Part shown: piece by piece, positions 58,001 through 59,516 of the stretch
How positions within the stretch are numbered: the stretch's first letter is position 1
Layout: each line of letters opens with the position of its first letter
NCBI GenBank assembly: GCA_025331565.1
Contig: JAFREQ010000035.1
Location: forward strand, 744,001 to 808,000
Direction: 5' to 3'
Length of the DNA stretch: 64,000 nucleotides
Source: Holacanthus passer
Taxonomy: Eukaryota > Chordata > Actinopteri > Pomacanthidae
Notes under the pieces: model-generated
Database searches by the model: none
What the model was told of the DNA's origin: nothing
What the model saw: only the letters and a program-made list of their open reading frames with translations
Made by a program: the position numbers and the translations under genes

Positions 58001-59516
58001 TATTACATTAGCTGTCTGAAGGAAGGATGATTAATTTTAAGATCACATGCCATTTCAGTAAATAGGACTATTAATCACTTATGAATCATTTGAATATGGA
58101 GGTTTGGTTCTGTTGTATCAGCTTGTCGACCTCCAGACTTGTGTGAGTTTGAGTGTGTGAGTGAGAGGGTTTATTTAAAGTCACATTTTTTGATCAGTTT
58201 GCATATTTTAGTTCATATACTACTAATCGCATATATTCAACATTACAATGACTATTTTCCAAATCACACCATAAGATACGGCGATTTCTCAGGCAGCCAT
58301 TGGTTACTGTTGTATGGTAATGCTGTTTCTCAGACTAGAGAAACAGTTTGATATCTTGGGGGAAAAAACTAATTTGATTACAGTAAAAATAAAATACAAT
58401 GACGTCTAAAAAGATGCTTTAAATAAACATGCATTTTTGTAGATAATGAGCTAAAACATGCAAAAAAAAAACCCTGTAGGTCATCAGGGCAGCAGTTTCA
58501 TACATTTCTCATTAACTTCCATACATTTCCTCTGCCTTTATATGTGTCTCTTTTTATTCCCATCTTTGCTCTTTTTATTTCTCTGTGCCCGCCTCCTTTC
58601 TTCTTTCTGACTTCACCCGCTGCTCTCTCCTTCTTCCATCCATTTCTTCCTCCCAGGCGAAGCAGCATGCAAGCACATATTCAAGATCCCTCTGTGTAAC
58701 TTGGTGGGCCGCAGCATTGAAAGGCCCCTCAAGTCCCCTCTGGTCAACAAGGTGCTGACGACGCCGGCCCCCGCCATGGTGCCCCCGACCCCGCTCATCT
58801 CGGCCACGCACTCGCTCTCCCTGTCGCGCATGGAGATCAAAGAGATCGCCAGTCGCACGCGGAAGGAGCTGCTCGGTAAACTTTACTTTACCTGAATGTG
58901 TTAATGACAAATCACAATCCACCTCTGGAGCCTATTAGTTAACATGCTTGATTATTTCTTAACCAAGAAGCAGTGGAGCCAATAATTGCATTAAACCACA
59001 AATTGTTGTTTTTATGCTTTTTAACATTTTAATTTTTGCAACAGATATGAGATTGGTGTTGATCTTCTCATCTAATTGTCCTCAAGTTTTTTCCAAACTA
59101 TTCCTTTAACTGATGCACATTTTCTGCTTCCTCATACCAACAAAGGCCTGACAGAGGAACCAAGTGGGAAGCCAGACAGTGGAACAGTCAAACAGAGGAA
59201 GATGAGCAAGAAGAACACTGAGGAAGAGCCCAAAGCACGAGCACTGACGTCTACAAACAGCGACAGGTGACGGCAACAGCAGCAACATTGCACATATAAC
59301 CGTCGCATCATGATACACGAGCTTGAGTCTTATCTTCCTGTGCGCCACAGGTCAGCCTCAGAGTCTGCTGAAACAGACCTGGACGTCCAGCTGCACTGCT
59401 CGTCCAGCTCGGAGGCGGAGCCAGAGAAGGTGGTGCTGCGAGCGGAGAGCCCGCCTCTCGCCAGCGCGTTCGCCCTCGCCACATCCTTCGAAGAAGATGT
59501 CCTGGACCTAAAGTGA
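1879..59516 (+). CDS. garnl3: GARNL3, RapGAP and CNH domain protein, 31 coding exons (gene-level entry)
   Basis: Joining 31 exons (listed separately) gives one uninterrupted frame of 3141 bases, 1046 residues; every intron is GT-AG and every junction keeps phase. The domain order is an N-terminal region (1-197), a RapGAP domain (about 198-415) and a citron-homology domain (about 488-812), then a Ser/Pro-rich, probably disordered tail. RapGAP proteins speed GTP hydrolysis by Rap-type small GTPases using an asparagine thumb; here N308 in the HIGNDIV motif fills that position. CNH domains are beta-propeller-like modules that bind GTPases or other partners. The order RapGAP-CNH and near-identical blocks (for example the YHTRWFFKYFLG and SLSLSRMEIKEIASRTR stretches) identify GARNL3 rather than RAP1GAP or SIPA1. 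The biochemical activity of GARNL3 itself is poorly characterised, so a Rap-directed GAP role is inferred. Human GARNL3 is about 1013 residues; leaving out exons 19 and 28 would give 1017 here. The span includes introns. Confidence 0.95.
2127..2168. repeat. (TG)n / (TGCG)n microsatellite just inside intron 1
   Basis: An alternating purine-pyrimidine tract of TG followed by TGCGCG steps, prone to Z-DNA, 150 bases after exon 1. Confidence 0.9.
2924..3175. repeat. family R1 fragment
   Basis: Starts GGGCTGCAGCAAAAGGTTATT, then has TATCGATATATTGACC, and includes the interior block CCAAAAATATTCAATTTACTAC followed by AGAGAAAAGC-like sequence. The other end is missing or diverged. Confidence 0.6.
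4010..4480. repeat. family R3 copy
   Basis: Contains TACTAGTTCTGCAGAAAACTGG, CTGATATATTATAATATATG, GCAGCATTTTACAGCTGAAGC and the later GGGTCATGTGATAAATCTGAAG block. I recall this order from a common spiny-rayed fish repeat. Confidence 0.7.
4857..4878. repeat. (TG)n microsatellite
   Basis: Eleven TG units in intron 1. Confidence 0.9.
6806..7559. repeat. family R1 ends enclosing unrelated or diverged sequence
   Basis: A left end (GGGCTGCAGCTAAAGATTG..., from 6806) and a right end (AATCGATTATCAAACTGAGCTG...GACTAATCGTTTCAGCTC, to 7559) bracket about 750 bases, with an R1-type interior block (AAATATTCACGTTTGAGAAGCC) near 7282-7304. Either one element with an insertion or two neighbouring fragments. 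Confidence 0.5.
9050..9415. repeat. family R2 copy (CATGAATGTCTG family), with two tandem core units
   Basis: Holds AATTAGCACAAAATGCGAAG, GCAGGTATTTGGACATAAACC and GACCTGATGATG, then twice the module CATGAATGTCTG...TTGTTGAGACA. I recognise the consensus as a widespread teleost repeat of uncertain class. No coding capacity. Confidence 0.75.
10440..11055. repeat. family R3 copy, interrupted by R1
   Basis: Starts AAAAACTGTAGAAGTACTCAG and, after an R1 segment, resumes with GGTCACATGATGAGTC, GTTCGTGAGATGACTAG and CAAGGGGAAATCATTC, ending ATTAAGTAAATACACTTTCC. This suggests R1 inserted into an older R3. Confidence 0.6.
10547..10697. repeat. family R1 right-half fragment
   Basis: Contains ATCTTCACGTTTGAGAAGC, ACCAGTGAATATTTGGCATT and a terminal TGATTAATCGTTGCATCTCAGCTC, the right half of R1. 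It sits within sequence that looks like family R3. Confidence 0.7.
11304..11329. repeat. (CA)n microsatellite
   Basis: Thirteen CA units in intron 1. Confidence 0.9.
11711..11735. repeat. (CA)n microsatellite
   Basis: Twelve CA units in intron 1, downstream of a CpG-bearing block. Confidence 0.9.
12119..12147. repeat. (TG)n microsatellite
   Basis: About fourteen TG units. One of three simple repeats packed into 430 bases (with 12345-12372 and 12516-12541). Confidence 0.9.
12345..12372. repeat. (AG)n microsatellite
   Basis: Fourteen AG units, a homopurine tract that can form triplex DNA. Confidence 0.9.
12516..12541. repeat. (TG)n microsatellite
   Basis: About thirteen TG units in intron 1. 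Confidence 0.9.
14243..14539. repeat. family R1: MITE-like element with inverted ends (full copy)
   Basis: It begins TTAGAGCTGCA and ends TGCAGCTCTAA, so the termini are inverted repeats; both ends also carry ATCGATTA-type palindromic stretches. The interior has the recurring CCTCACGTTT-GGAAGCAGGAACCAG block. No ORF is present, so it is non-autonomous. I recognise this family as very common in teleosts but do not know its formal name. Confidence 0.8.
15240..15511 (+). promoter_or_regulatory. garnl3: probable internal promoter and leader for an alternative first exon
   Basis: A local CpG-rich block within AT-rich intron 1, with a CGCGCG run near 15320 and several CpGs at 15465-15505. It contains purine-rich (AG/GAA)n stretches and precedes an in-phase coding first exon. 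A tiny upstream frame, ATG GGG ACA TGA (15504-15515), overlaps the main ATG by two bases, which would make start choice depend on leaky scanning or reinitiation. The promoter role is inferred from composition and position. Confidence 0.5.
15512..15561 (+). CDS. garnl3: garnl3 alternative first coding exon (isoform B)
   Basis: The ATG at 15512 (G at -3) opens MNSVDPASNKLLTFNQ plus two bases and ends at a donor CG|GTAATG. The end phase (2) is the same as exon 1, so splicing to exon 2 at 20628 keeps frame, giving ...TFNQRSSASEDLG. The exon sits under a local CpG-rich block. Using it in place of exon 1 gives a predicted protein of 1030 residues without the basic N-terminal segment. Support is from phase, donor and context only. 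Confidence 0.65.
16275..16302. repeat. (AG)n microsatellite
   Basis: Fourteen AG units, about 700 bases downstream of the alternative first exon. Confidence 0.9.
17866..18030. repeat. family R2 copy
   Basis: AAGCTGAAGCTGATAGGAATG, GCATTTGGTCATAAACCATC, then GACCTGATGATGGCACTAGATG and AAAAGTTAAGAGATCACCAAAG, the left and central part of R2. Confidence 0.75.
19386..19735. mobile_element. family R4: DNA-transposon-like fragment, 5' part
   Basis: Starts ACAACCCCAATTCCAAAAATG and continues with ACAGAATTTGATGGTTTGC, GCAACAGGTTAGTAACATG and GGGTATAAAAAGAGGCTGAG. I know this as the 5' part of an abundant fish DNA transposon whose ends are inverted repeats of ACAACCCCAATTCC. No transposase ORF remains. 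The formal class is uncertain. Confidence 0.75.
20045..20105. repeat. family R5 interior fragment
   Basis: Contains GGAATATTTCTTGGCCGAGTGCAG followed by TGAGGAAGTCCC, the central block of R5. Confidence 0.6.
20628..20697 (+). CDS. garnl3: garnl3 exon 2
   Basis: 70 bases, residues 33-56, encoding SASEDLGCRRGDFSRKHYG and then SVEL. It is the common second exon for both first exons. The acceptor is TTGCAG with a weak pyrimidine tract; the donor is CTG|GTGAGT, a perfect consensus. The sequence is nearly identical to human GARNL3 as I recall it. Confidence 0.93.
21690..21870. repeat. family R1 left-half fragment
   Basis: CTGCAACTAATGATTATTATC is followed by ATTATTGATTTAATAATAG and the interior block AAATCTTCACATTTGAGATGC. 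The right end is missing. Confidence 0.65.
24386..24600. repeat. family R2 copy
   Basis: Starts TTGCTAATTTGCACTAAACAC, then GCAGGTATTTGGTCAAAAAACC, and ends with diverged ACAATTCATCCATCAAGGACC and AAAGATATTTCAATT. Confidence 0.75.
24780..24808. repeat. (CA)n microsatellite
   Basis: About fourteen CA units in intron 2. Confidence 0.9.
25263..25296. repeat. (TG)n microsatellite
   Basis: Seventeen TG units in intron 2. Confidence 0.9.
25968..26100. repeat. family R1 fragment
   Basis: GTAGAGCCGAAACTATTAGTTAC followed by further ATTAGTTGATCT and GATAATCAAGAAGC blocks. A degraded terminus of R1. Confidence 0.5.
27455..27545. repeat. family R6 copy in intron 2
   Basis: TTCATTGTTGGTTTTGGTC and TTTTCATGGGATTTCTTGAG followed by AATAA and AACATCAC are shared with 55390-55465. 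Confidence 0.5.
28688..28733 (-). other. C-rich tract; G-quadruplex potential on the minus strand
   Basis: C runs of 11, 5, 4 and 8 bases; the complementary strand therefore has at least four G-runs of three or more. It could form an i-motif on plus and a G-quadruplex on minus DNA, in intron 2. Confidence 0.7.
29800..30130 (+). promoter_or_regulatory. unique block in intron 2 (candidate conserved non-coding element)
   Basis: Rich in homeodomain- and POU-like cores (CTATTAATATTCATAT, CAATTATTGC, TCATATTAATAGG) and free of recognised repeats. Two plus-strand ORFs span it in different frames but neither resembles a known protein. Confidence 0.3.
30280..30570. repeat. family R1 copy (diverged)
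   Basis: Starts with AAAACGATTAGTCCATTAATAC, contains the TCCAAAGATCTTCAGTTTACAA and GCAAATCCTCAC-GAGAAGCTGG interior blocks, and ends with ATTCATTGATTG. It is a slightly degraded member of the family. Confidence 0.7.
31189..31637. repeat. family R7: element with degraded terminal inverted repeats
   Basis: Left end GAGTACATTTACATGCACATG; the right end, reverse-complemented, reads GAGTGTGTTTGCATGTGTACG, so the ends are imperfect inverted repeats. The interior includes CCTGGTTTTGATCACAGTCGG and CCTGATCATAAGCCGGATAC, again roughly inverted. Non-coding, non-autonomous. Confidence 0.7.
31706..31985. repeat. family R1 copy (near full length)
   Basis: It begins TTAGAGCTGCAACAACTAGTC and ends with AGATTAATGGAT...CAGTCGCAGCCCTGG, which is the inverted counterpart. 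The interior is diverged from the 14243-14539 copy. Confidence 0.7.
32604..32622. repeat. (CA)n microsatellite
   Basis: Nine and a half CA units in intron 2. Confidence 0.85.
32750..33110. repeat. family R5 copy (AGTTAGATGAGAAGAT family)
   Basis: Contains GCTTATTTGCTTTCTTGC, ATATGAAGCTACAGTTTAAAG, ACAGGAAACAGAGGCAAAC and TTTAATCTGTACAAAAACC, the usual R5 order. A matching far end (AATGTCGAACCATTTCTTTAAG) appears at about 33530, beyond an R2 copy. Confidence 0.75.
33219..33420. repeat. family R2 copy
   Basis: TTGCTAATTAGCACTAAATAC, GATCTGATGATGGTGCTCGATG, AGTTTCATGGCAAACTATTC and CTGCTGAGATATCTCC follow the R2 order. It seems to lie between two parts of a family R5 element, suggesting nested insertion. 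Confidence 0.75.
34080..34154 (+). CDS. garnl3: garnl3 exon 3
   Basis: 75 bases, phase 0 on both sides, residues 57-81, encoding LISSDADGAIQRAGRFRVEN and then GSSDE. The acceptor CTCTCAG follows a long pyrimidine tract; the donor is GAG|GTACAT. Its length is a multiple of three, so skipping it would keep frame. Confidence 0.93.
34407..34765. repeat. family R3 copy in intron 3
   Basis: Contains TGTACTTAAGTACAATTTTG, GGTACTTGTACTTTAATAC and, further on, AGGGGTCCAAATCAGAAAGG. A small R5-type terminus (AAGCATATTTCCTAAAATG) lies inside at about 34500. Confidence 0.65.
35452..35551 (+). CDS. garnl3: garnl3 exon 4
   Basis: 100 bases, residues 82-114 plus one base. It contains GTWRRTDVHLENPEYHTRW and then FFKYFLGK, a highly conserved stretch ahead of the RapGAP domain. 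The acceptor is AAACAG in a pyrimidine-poor context; the donor is AAAG|GTCAGT. Confidence 0.93.
37130..37248 (+). CDS. garnl3: garnl3 exon 5
   Basis: 119 bases, residues 115-154, from VHQNYVGTDAEKNPFYLSVV through LSDQNNQRVPQYRAILWRKT. It has a strong CCCCCTCAG acceptor and an ACG|GTGAGT donor. It is part of the conserved region immediately before the RapGAP domain. Confidence 0.95.
37505..37690. repeat. family R3 copy in intron 5
   Basis: AAGTGTCAAAAGTGCTGGTTC, TGCAGGAAAATAACTCCTGATG, ATTACATTATTAGACTGTTAAT and CTGATGCATGATTGTGTAAG match the R3 interior. Confidence 0.65.
38227..38291 (+). CDS. garnl3: garnl3 exon 6
   Basis: 65 bases, residues 155-175 plus two bases, encoding GTLKISLPYSPTKTLSVKSI. 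The acceptor is GCTCAG; the donor AG|GTGAGA is near consensus. The phase of 2 joins exon 7. Confidence 0.94.
38470..38720. mobile_element. family R4: 3' part, in intron 6
   Basis: Contains TTTACCTGTGGAATAATCC, AAACAGGTGTTTTTGGATC, AGTCTTTTGTTGCTCCTGTCCC and ACATTAAATATATGGTCTTTG, which correspond to the 3' part of the same transposon family. The end is decayed and the terminal inverted repeat is missing. Confidence 0.7.
39085..39232. repeat. family R1 right-half fragment in intron 6
   Basis: GCAAATCCTCCTTGAGAAACTGG, then GAGTGTTTTGCATT, ending in AATTGACTAATTGTTTCAGCTGC. This matches the interior and right terminus of R1. Confidence 0.7.
39756..39819 (+). CDS. garnl3: garnl3 exon 7
   Basis: 64 bases, residues 176-197, encoding AMNMDRFEKGPREILNPEIQ and then K. 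The acceptor CTCGCAG follows a long CT tract; the donor is AAG|GTGAGA. Confidence 0.94.
39979..40005 (+). CDS. garnl3: garnl3 exon 8 (27-nt exon, start of RapGAP domain)
   Basis: 27 bases, phase 0 on both sides, encoding the nine residues DLLVLEEQE (198-206). Although microexon-sized, it has a strong pyrimidine tract (TGTCCTCTTTCCTCAG), and its sequence is present in human GARNL3 as I recall it, so it is probably constitutive. Confidence 0.92.
40476..40551 (+). CDS. garnl3: garnl3 exon 9 (RapGAP domain)
   Basis: 76 bases, residues 207-231 plus one base, encoding GSVNFKFGVLYAKDGQLTDD and then EMFSN. The NFKFGVLYAKDGQ core is typical of the start of RapGAP domains. The acceptor is TTTTGTAG; the donor is G|GTAAAT. 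Confidence 0.95.
40605..40835. repeat. family R5 copy in intron 9
   Basis: CTTTCTTGCCAAGAGTTAGATG, then CAGCAGCCAGTTAGTTAAGC, AAACAAACGAGATCTAAG and CAGAGCCAGACGAGCTGTTTCC. The second half is inverted relative to the 32750 copy, suggesting an internally palindromic or rearranged element. Confidence 0.7.
40969..41067 (+). CDS. garnl3: garnl3 exon 10 (RapGAP domain)
   Basis: 99 bases, residues 232-264 plus one base. It contains SESFDKFLNLLGDSITLQGW and then AGYRGGLDTK, the FxxFLxxLGxxIxLxGWxxYRGGLD signature of RapGAP domains. Acceptor TTTCAG, donor A|GTGAGA. Confidence 0.95.
41158..41261 (+). CDS. garnl3: garnl3 exon 11 (RapGAP domain)
   Basis: 104 bases, residues 265-299, with IYTVYQGHELMFHVSTMLPY followed by SKENKQQ. 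This is the conserved block leading to the catalytic helix. Acceptor TCTGCAG, donor CAG|GTGGGT. Confidence 0.95.
42956..42977. repeat. (CA)n microsatellite
   Basis: About eleven CA units in intron 11. Confidence 0.85.
43085..43380. repeat. family R8 copy in intron 11
   Basis: Shares GCATCTTTCAGCTC with 52400-52510, and ACACACAGACA plus AGATTCAGTGTGACTT plus CTGCTTTGAAATCA blocks with 50580-50670. A low-copy or diverged repeat of unknown class. Confidence 0.55.
43428..43451 (+). other. G-quadruplex-prone tract in intron 11, 76 bases upstream of exon 12
   Basis: G runs of 7, 7 and 5 separated by A and TGTT; four G-triplets can be drawn, so the sense RNA could fold a G-quadruplex close to the acceptor of the catalytic exon. 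Confidence 0.75.
43527..43635 (+). CDS. garnl3: garnl3 exon 12 (RapGAP catalytic helix)
   Basis: 109 bases, residues 300-335 plus one base. It contains ERKRHIGNDIVTIVFQEG; by comparison with the RAP1GAP family, the asparagine of HIGND (N308) is the catalytic asparagine thumb inserted into the GTPase active site. The donor C|GTATCC is weak, while the acceptor CTGGCAG lies 76 bases downstream of a G-quadruplex-prone tract. Confidence 0.94.
43788..43833 (+). CDS. garnl3: garnl3 exon 13 (RapGAP domain)
   Basis: 46 bases, residues 336-350 plus two bases, encoding HIFALVRYNSQNDSY. The bases CAT are completed across the exon 12/13 junction. Acceptor CTTCCAG, donor AG|GTGAGT. Confidence 0.94.
43961..44067 (+). 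CDS. garnl3: garnl3 exon 14 (RapGAP domain)
   Basis: 107 bases, residues 351-386 plus one base, including FSEESVPLFGPPLPSPPVF and DHQEFRDFLLVK. This is typical of the C-terminal part of RapGAP domains (the GPPLP motif is family-wide). Acceptor GTCGCAG, donor T|GTAAGA. Confidence 0.95.
44164..44279 (+). CDS. garnl3: garnl3 exon 15 (end of RapGAP domain)
   Basis: 116 bases, residues 387-425, with LINGEKATLETPTFAQKRQR followed by TLDMLIRSLYQDLMPDLHK. It is the closing part of the RapGAP fold. Acceptor TCTGCAG, donor AAG|GTAGAG. Confidence 0.95.
44722..44826 (+). CDS. garnl3: garnl3 exon 16 (linker)
   Basis: 105 bases, phase 0 both sides, residues 426-460, NMLNRRSFSDVLPESPKSAR then KKEEARQAEFVRIGQ. 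It is the basic/acidic linker between the RapGAP and CNH domains; RRSFSDV resembles a basophilic kinase or 14-3-3 site, which is inference only. Confidence 0.95.
46680..46815. repeat. family R3 fragment in intron 16
   Basis: ACTGTAAGTACATTTTGCTG, ATAATATTTCTGCACTTTCAC and GATTTTGGATGCAGGAC are blocks of the R3/ACTTAAGTA-type family. Confidence 0.5.
46896..46970 (+). CDS. garnl3: garnl3 exon 17 (linker)
   Basis: 75 bases, phase 0 both sides, residues 461-485, encoding ALKLKTIVRGDAPTSLVTTG and then LCRKE. Acceptor ATCTTCAG, donor GAG|GTGAGA. Confidence 0.94.
47504..47618 (+). CDS. garnl3: garnl3 exon 18 (start of CNH domain)
   Basis: 115 bases, residues 486-523 plus one base, with PWESQSFCSTFPYEIVCADS followed by WGQSLLAATDTAGVMLLD. 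The AD.WG..LL.AT..GV.LL pattern is characteristic of the first blade of CNH domains. The acceptor follows a TG-rich tract (GTGTGCTGCAG); donor G|GTGAGG. Confidence 0.94.
47758..47784 (+). CDS. garnl3: garnl3 exon 19, 27-nt candidate microexon (CNH domain)
   Basis: 27 bases in frame (phase 1 to phase 1), inserting nine residues, GPDPALLNA, into an early CNH loop. The donor G|GTGAGT is perfect. The acceptor GTTTCAG has a poor pyrimidine tract, with a TGC at 47746-47748, ten to twelve bases before the exon. Exon 18 also joins exon 20 in frame without it (...LLDETQVLPP), and that shorter form aligns more closely with the human protein as I recall it. It is probably alternative rather than constitutive. 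Confidence 0.7.
47904..48008 (+). CDS. garnl3: garnl3 exon 20 (CNH domain)
   Basis: 105 bases, residues 533-567 plus one base, with TQVLPPVQVFDKTMAVKQMH then VLEPQDLLITRADK. The VKQMHVLEPQDLLI..AD segment is a typical CNH strand pair. Acceptor TTTCAG, donor G|GTAGGC. Confidence 0.94.
48305..48338. repeat. (GT)n microsatellite in intron 20
   Basis: Seventeen GT units, 300 bases downstream of exon 20. Confidence 0.9.
48799..48915 (+). CDS. garnl3: garnl3 exon 21 (CNH domain)
   Basis: 117 bases, residues 568-606 plus one base, with KDARLYVFRLSTLKRGLEEK then a charged stretch ending KLEKTK. Acceptor TTTGCAG, donor G|GTGCGA. The reading frame stays open for 231 bases into the preceding intron, back to an ATG at 48567, and about 50 bases into the following one. 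Confidence 0.93.
49660..49705. repeat. family R5 terminal fragment in intron 21
   Basis: ATCGAGAGTTGGATGAGAAG followed by ATTGATACTTCT, matching one R5 terminus. Confidence 0.6.
50133..50299 (+). CDS. garnl3: garnl3 exon 22 (CNH domain)
   Basis: 167 bases, residues 607-662. It includes CHLYSINTHHGSELRIVAAI, RNKLLLITRKH and SPVEEFQYIR. The middle, after RKH, diverges from mammals as I recall them, as expected for a loop. Acceptor GTCCCAG; donor AGG|GTACAA is weak. Confidence 0.94.
50580..50670. repeat. family R8 fragment in intron 22
   Basis: CAGAACACACAGACACGATTC, CAGATTCAGTGTGACTTCG and CCGCTTTGAAATCAGAAAAC match the right part of the 43085-43380 copy. Confidence 0.6.
50945..51103 (+). CDS. 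garnl3: garnl3 exon 23 (CNH domain)
   Basis: 159 bases, phase 0 both sides, residues 663-715. It includes EICLCDPPVVMALVDGPTGE, NMICVAYKHQFDLINESTGD and AYRLHHVDANR. Highly conserved CNH core. Acceptor CATCAG, donor AGG|GTGAGA. Confidence 0.95.
51409..51475 (+). CDS. garnl3: garnl3 exon 24 (CNH domain)
   Basis: 67 bases, residues 716-737 plus one base, encoding VNFVAAIDVYEDGEAGLLLC then YN. The ELLLCYN-like ending is a conserved CNH strand. Acceptor CCTGCAG, donor T|GTGAGT. Confidence 0.95.
51822..51929 (+). CDS. garnl3: garnl3 exon 25 (CNH domain)
   Basis: 108 bases, residues 738-773 plus one base, YICYYKKVCPFSGSTPMIQS then NTSDFHFSWNQMPNAI. It is the conserved W-containing strand near the end of CNH domains. 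Acceptor CTTACAG, donor G|GTAGGT. A long TG microsatellite lies 116 bases downstream. Confidence 0.94.
52045..52080. repeat. (TG)n microsatellite in intron 25
   Basis: Eighteen TG units, 116 bases downstream of exon 25. UG repeats bind TDP-43 or CELF-type proteins and can influence splicing of nearby exons. Confidence 0.9.
52400..52510. repeat. family R8 fragment in intron 25
   Basis: CTCAGCTCTAAAGAGCATTTTTG, GCATCTTTCAGCTCTTTG and ACTGCCTGTGATTTTCC match the left part of the 43085-43380 copy. Confidence 0.55.
53507..53625 (+). CDS. garnl3: garnl3 exon 26 (end of CNH domain)
   Basis: 119 bases, residues 774-813, VCAFPYILAFTTDSIEIRLV then VNGNLVYTAVVPELQLAASR. The PYILAFT...IEIR pattern is the closing CNH motif. 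Acceptor TCGCAG, donor CGG|GTCAGT. Confidence 0.95.
54139..54274 (+). CDS. garnl3: garnl3 exon 27 (start of Ser/Pro-rich tail)
   Basis: 136 bases, residues 814-858 plus one base. It begins SDIYFVSSALVSSASNCSSR and continues through SSPQTPTG to PVFPSPLGD. The stretch is Ser/Thr/Pro-rich and probably disordered, with several SP/TP sites. Acceptor CCCACAG, donor G|GTAAGC. Confidence 0.94.
55390..55465. repeat. family R6 copy in intron 27
   Basis: TTCATTGTTTTTGTCATTTC and ATGGGATTTGTTGATAATAAG are the same blocks as at 27455-27545. A diverged short repeat. Confidence 0.5.
55850..56470 (+). promoter_or_regulatory. unique CpG-bearing block upstream of exon 28 (candidate regulatory element)
   Basis: Within AT-rich intron 27 this stretch is richer in CpG (for example GCCGACGCGCCG and GGCCGTCGCCGCCGC) and matches none of the repeat families here. 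It contains homeodomain-type TTAAT/CAATTA cores. It could be an enhancer, or the constraint could be structural; the role is inferred from composition only. Confidence 0.3.
56574..56633 (+). CDS. garnl3: garnl3 exon 28, 60-nt candidate cassette exon
   Basis: 60 bases, phase 1 to phase 1, encoding DSIRIPYGTKLSLYMSKDAE (residues 859-878). The acceptor has a good pyrimidine tract (CCTCTTCTTC...GGTTCAG); donor G|GTACTG is moderate. Exon 27 also splices in frame to exon 29, giving ...PLGDGEAACKHIFK, which aligns directly with human ...LGEGEIQSKNLYK as I recall it, so this exon is probably optional. It is flanked by unusually long introns (2.3 and 2.0 kb for this part of the gene) with unique CpG-bearing blocks and G-runs. 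Confidence 0.7.
57155..57213 (+). other. G-run cluster in intron 28
   Basis: At least seven runs of three to six Gs in 59 bases on the sense strand, giving G-quadruplex or hnRNP H/F-binding potential about 520 bases downstream of cassette exon 28. The preceding 250 bases are also purine-rich. Confidence 0.7.
57290..57990 (+). promoter_or_regulatory. unique non-repetitive block in intron 28 (candidate conserved non-coding element)
   Basis: Complex sequence with no repeat family or microsatellite, including GATGTAATCGCATCAGTAATG, CTCAATTAAAACC and a CCATTTAATGTGGCCC stretch. Its texture resembles conserved non-coding DNA. No coding frame with splice sites was found. Confidence 0.3.
58657..58875 (+). 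CDS. garnl3: garnl3 exon 29
   Basis: 219 bases, residues 879-951 plus one base, the largest exon. It includes FKIPLCNLVGRSIERPLKSP and SLSLSRMEIKEIASRTRKEL. The GRSIERPLKSPLV and MEIKEIASRTR blocks are strongly conserved; the latter is predicted helical. GC-rich third positions contrast with the AT-rich introns. Acceptor TCCCAG, donor G|GTAAAC. Confidence 0.95.
59040..59112. repeat. family R5 terminal fragment in intron 29
   Basis: GATCTTCTCATCTAATTGTCC and CCAAACTATTCCTTTAAC form the inverted R5 terminus. It ends about 35 bases before the exon 30 acceptor, so it borders the branch-point region. Confidence 0.65.
59146..59266 (+). CDS. garnl3: garnl3 exon 30
   Basis: 121 bases, residues 952-991 plus two bases. 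It is lysine- and glutamate-rich (KQRKMSKKNTEEEPKARA) and poorly conserved; KQRKMSKK could be a nuclear-localisation-like basic patch, which is inference. The acceptor AACAAAG is unusual (AAAG rather than CAG or TAG), and a dispersed repeat ends about 35 bases upstream. Confidence 0.85.
59351..59516 (+). CDS. garnl3: garnl3 exon 31 (last coding exon, stop TGA at 59514)
   Basis: 166 bases, residues 992-1046 and stop. It is Ser/Glu-rich (CSSSSEAEPEK) and ends FEEDVLDLK; human GARNL3 ends similarly in DEDIIDLK as I recall, which fixes the C-terminus. Acceptor GCCACAG. Confidence 0.94.
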
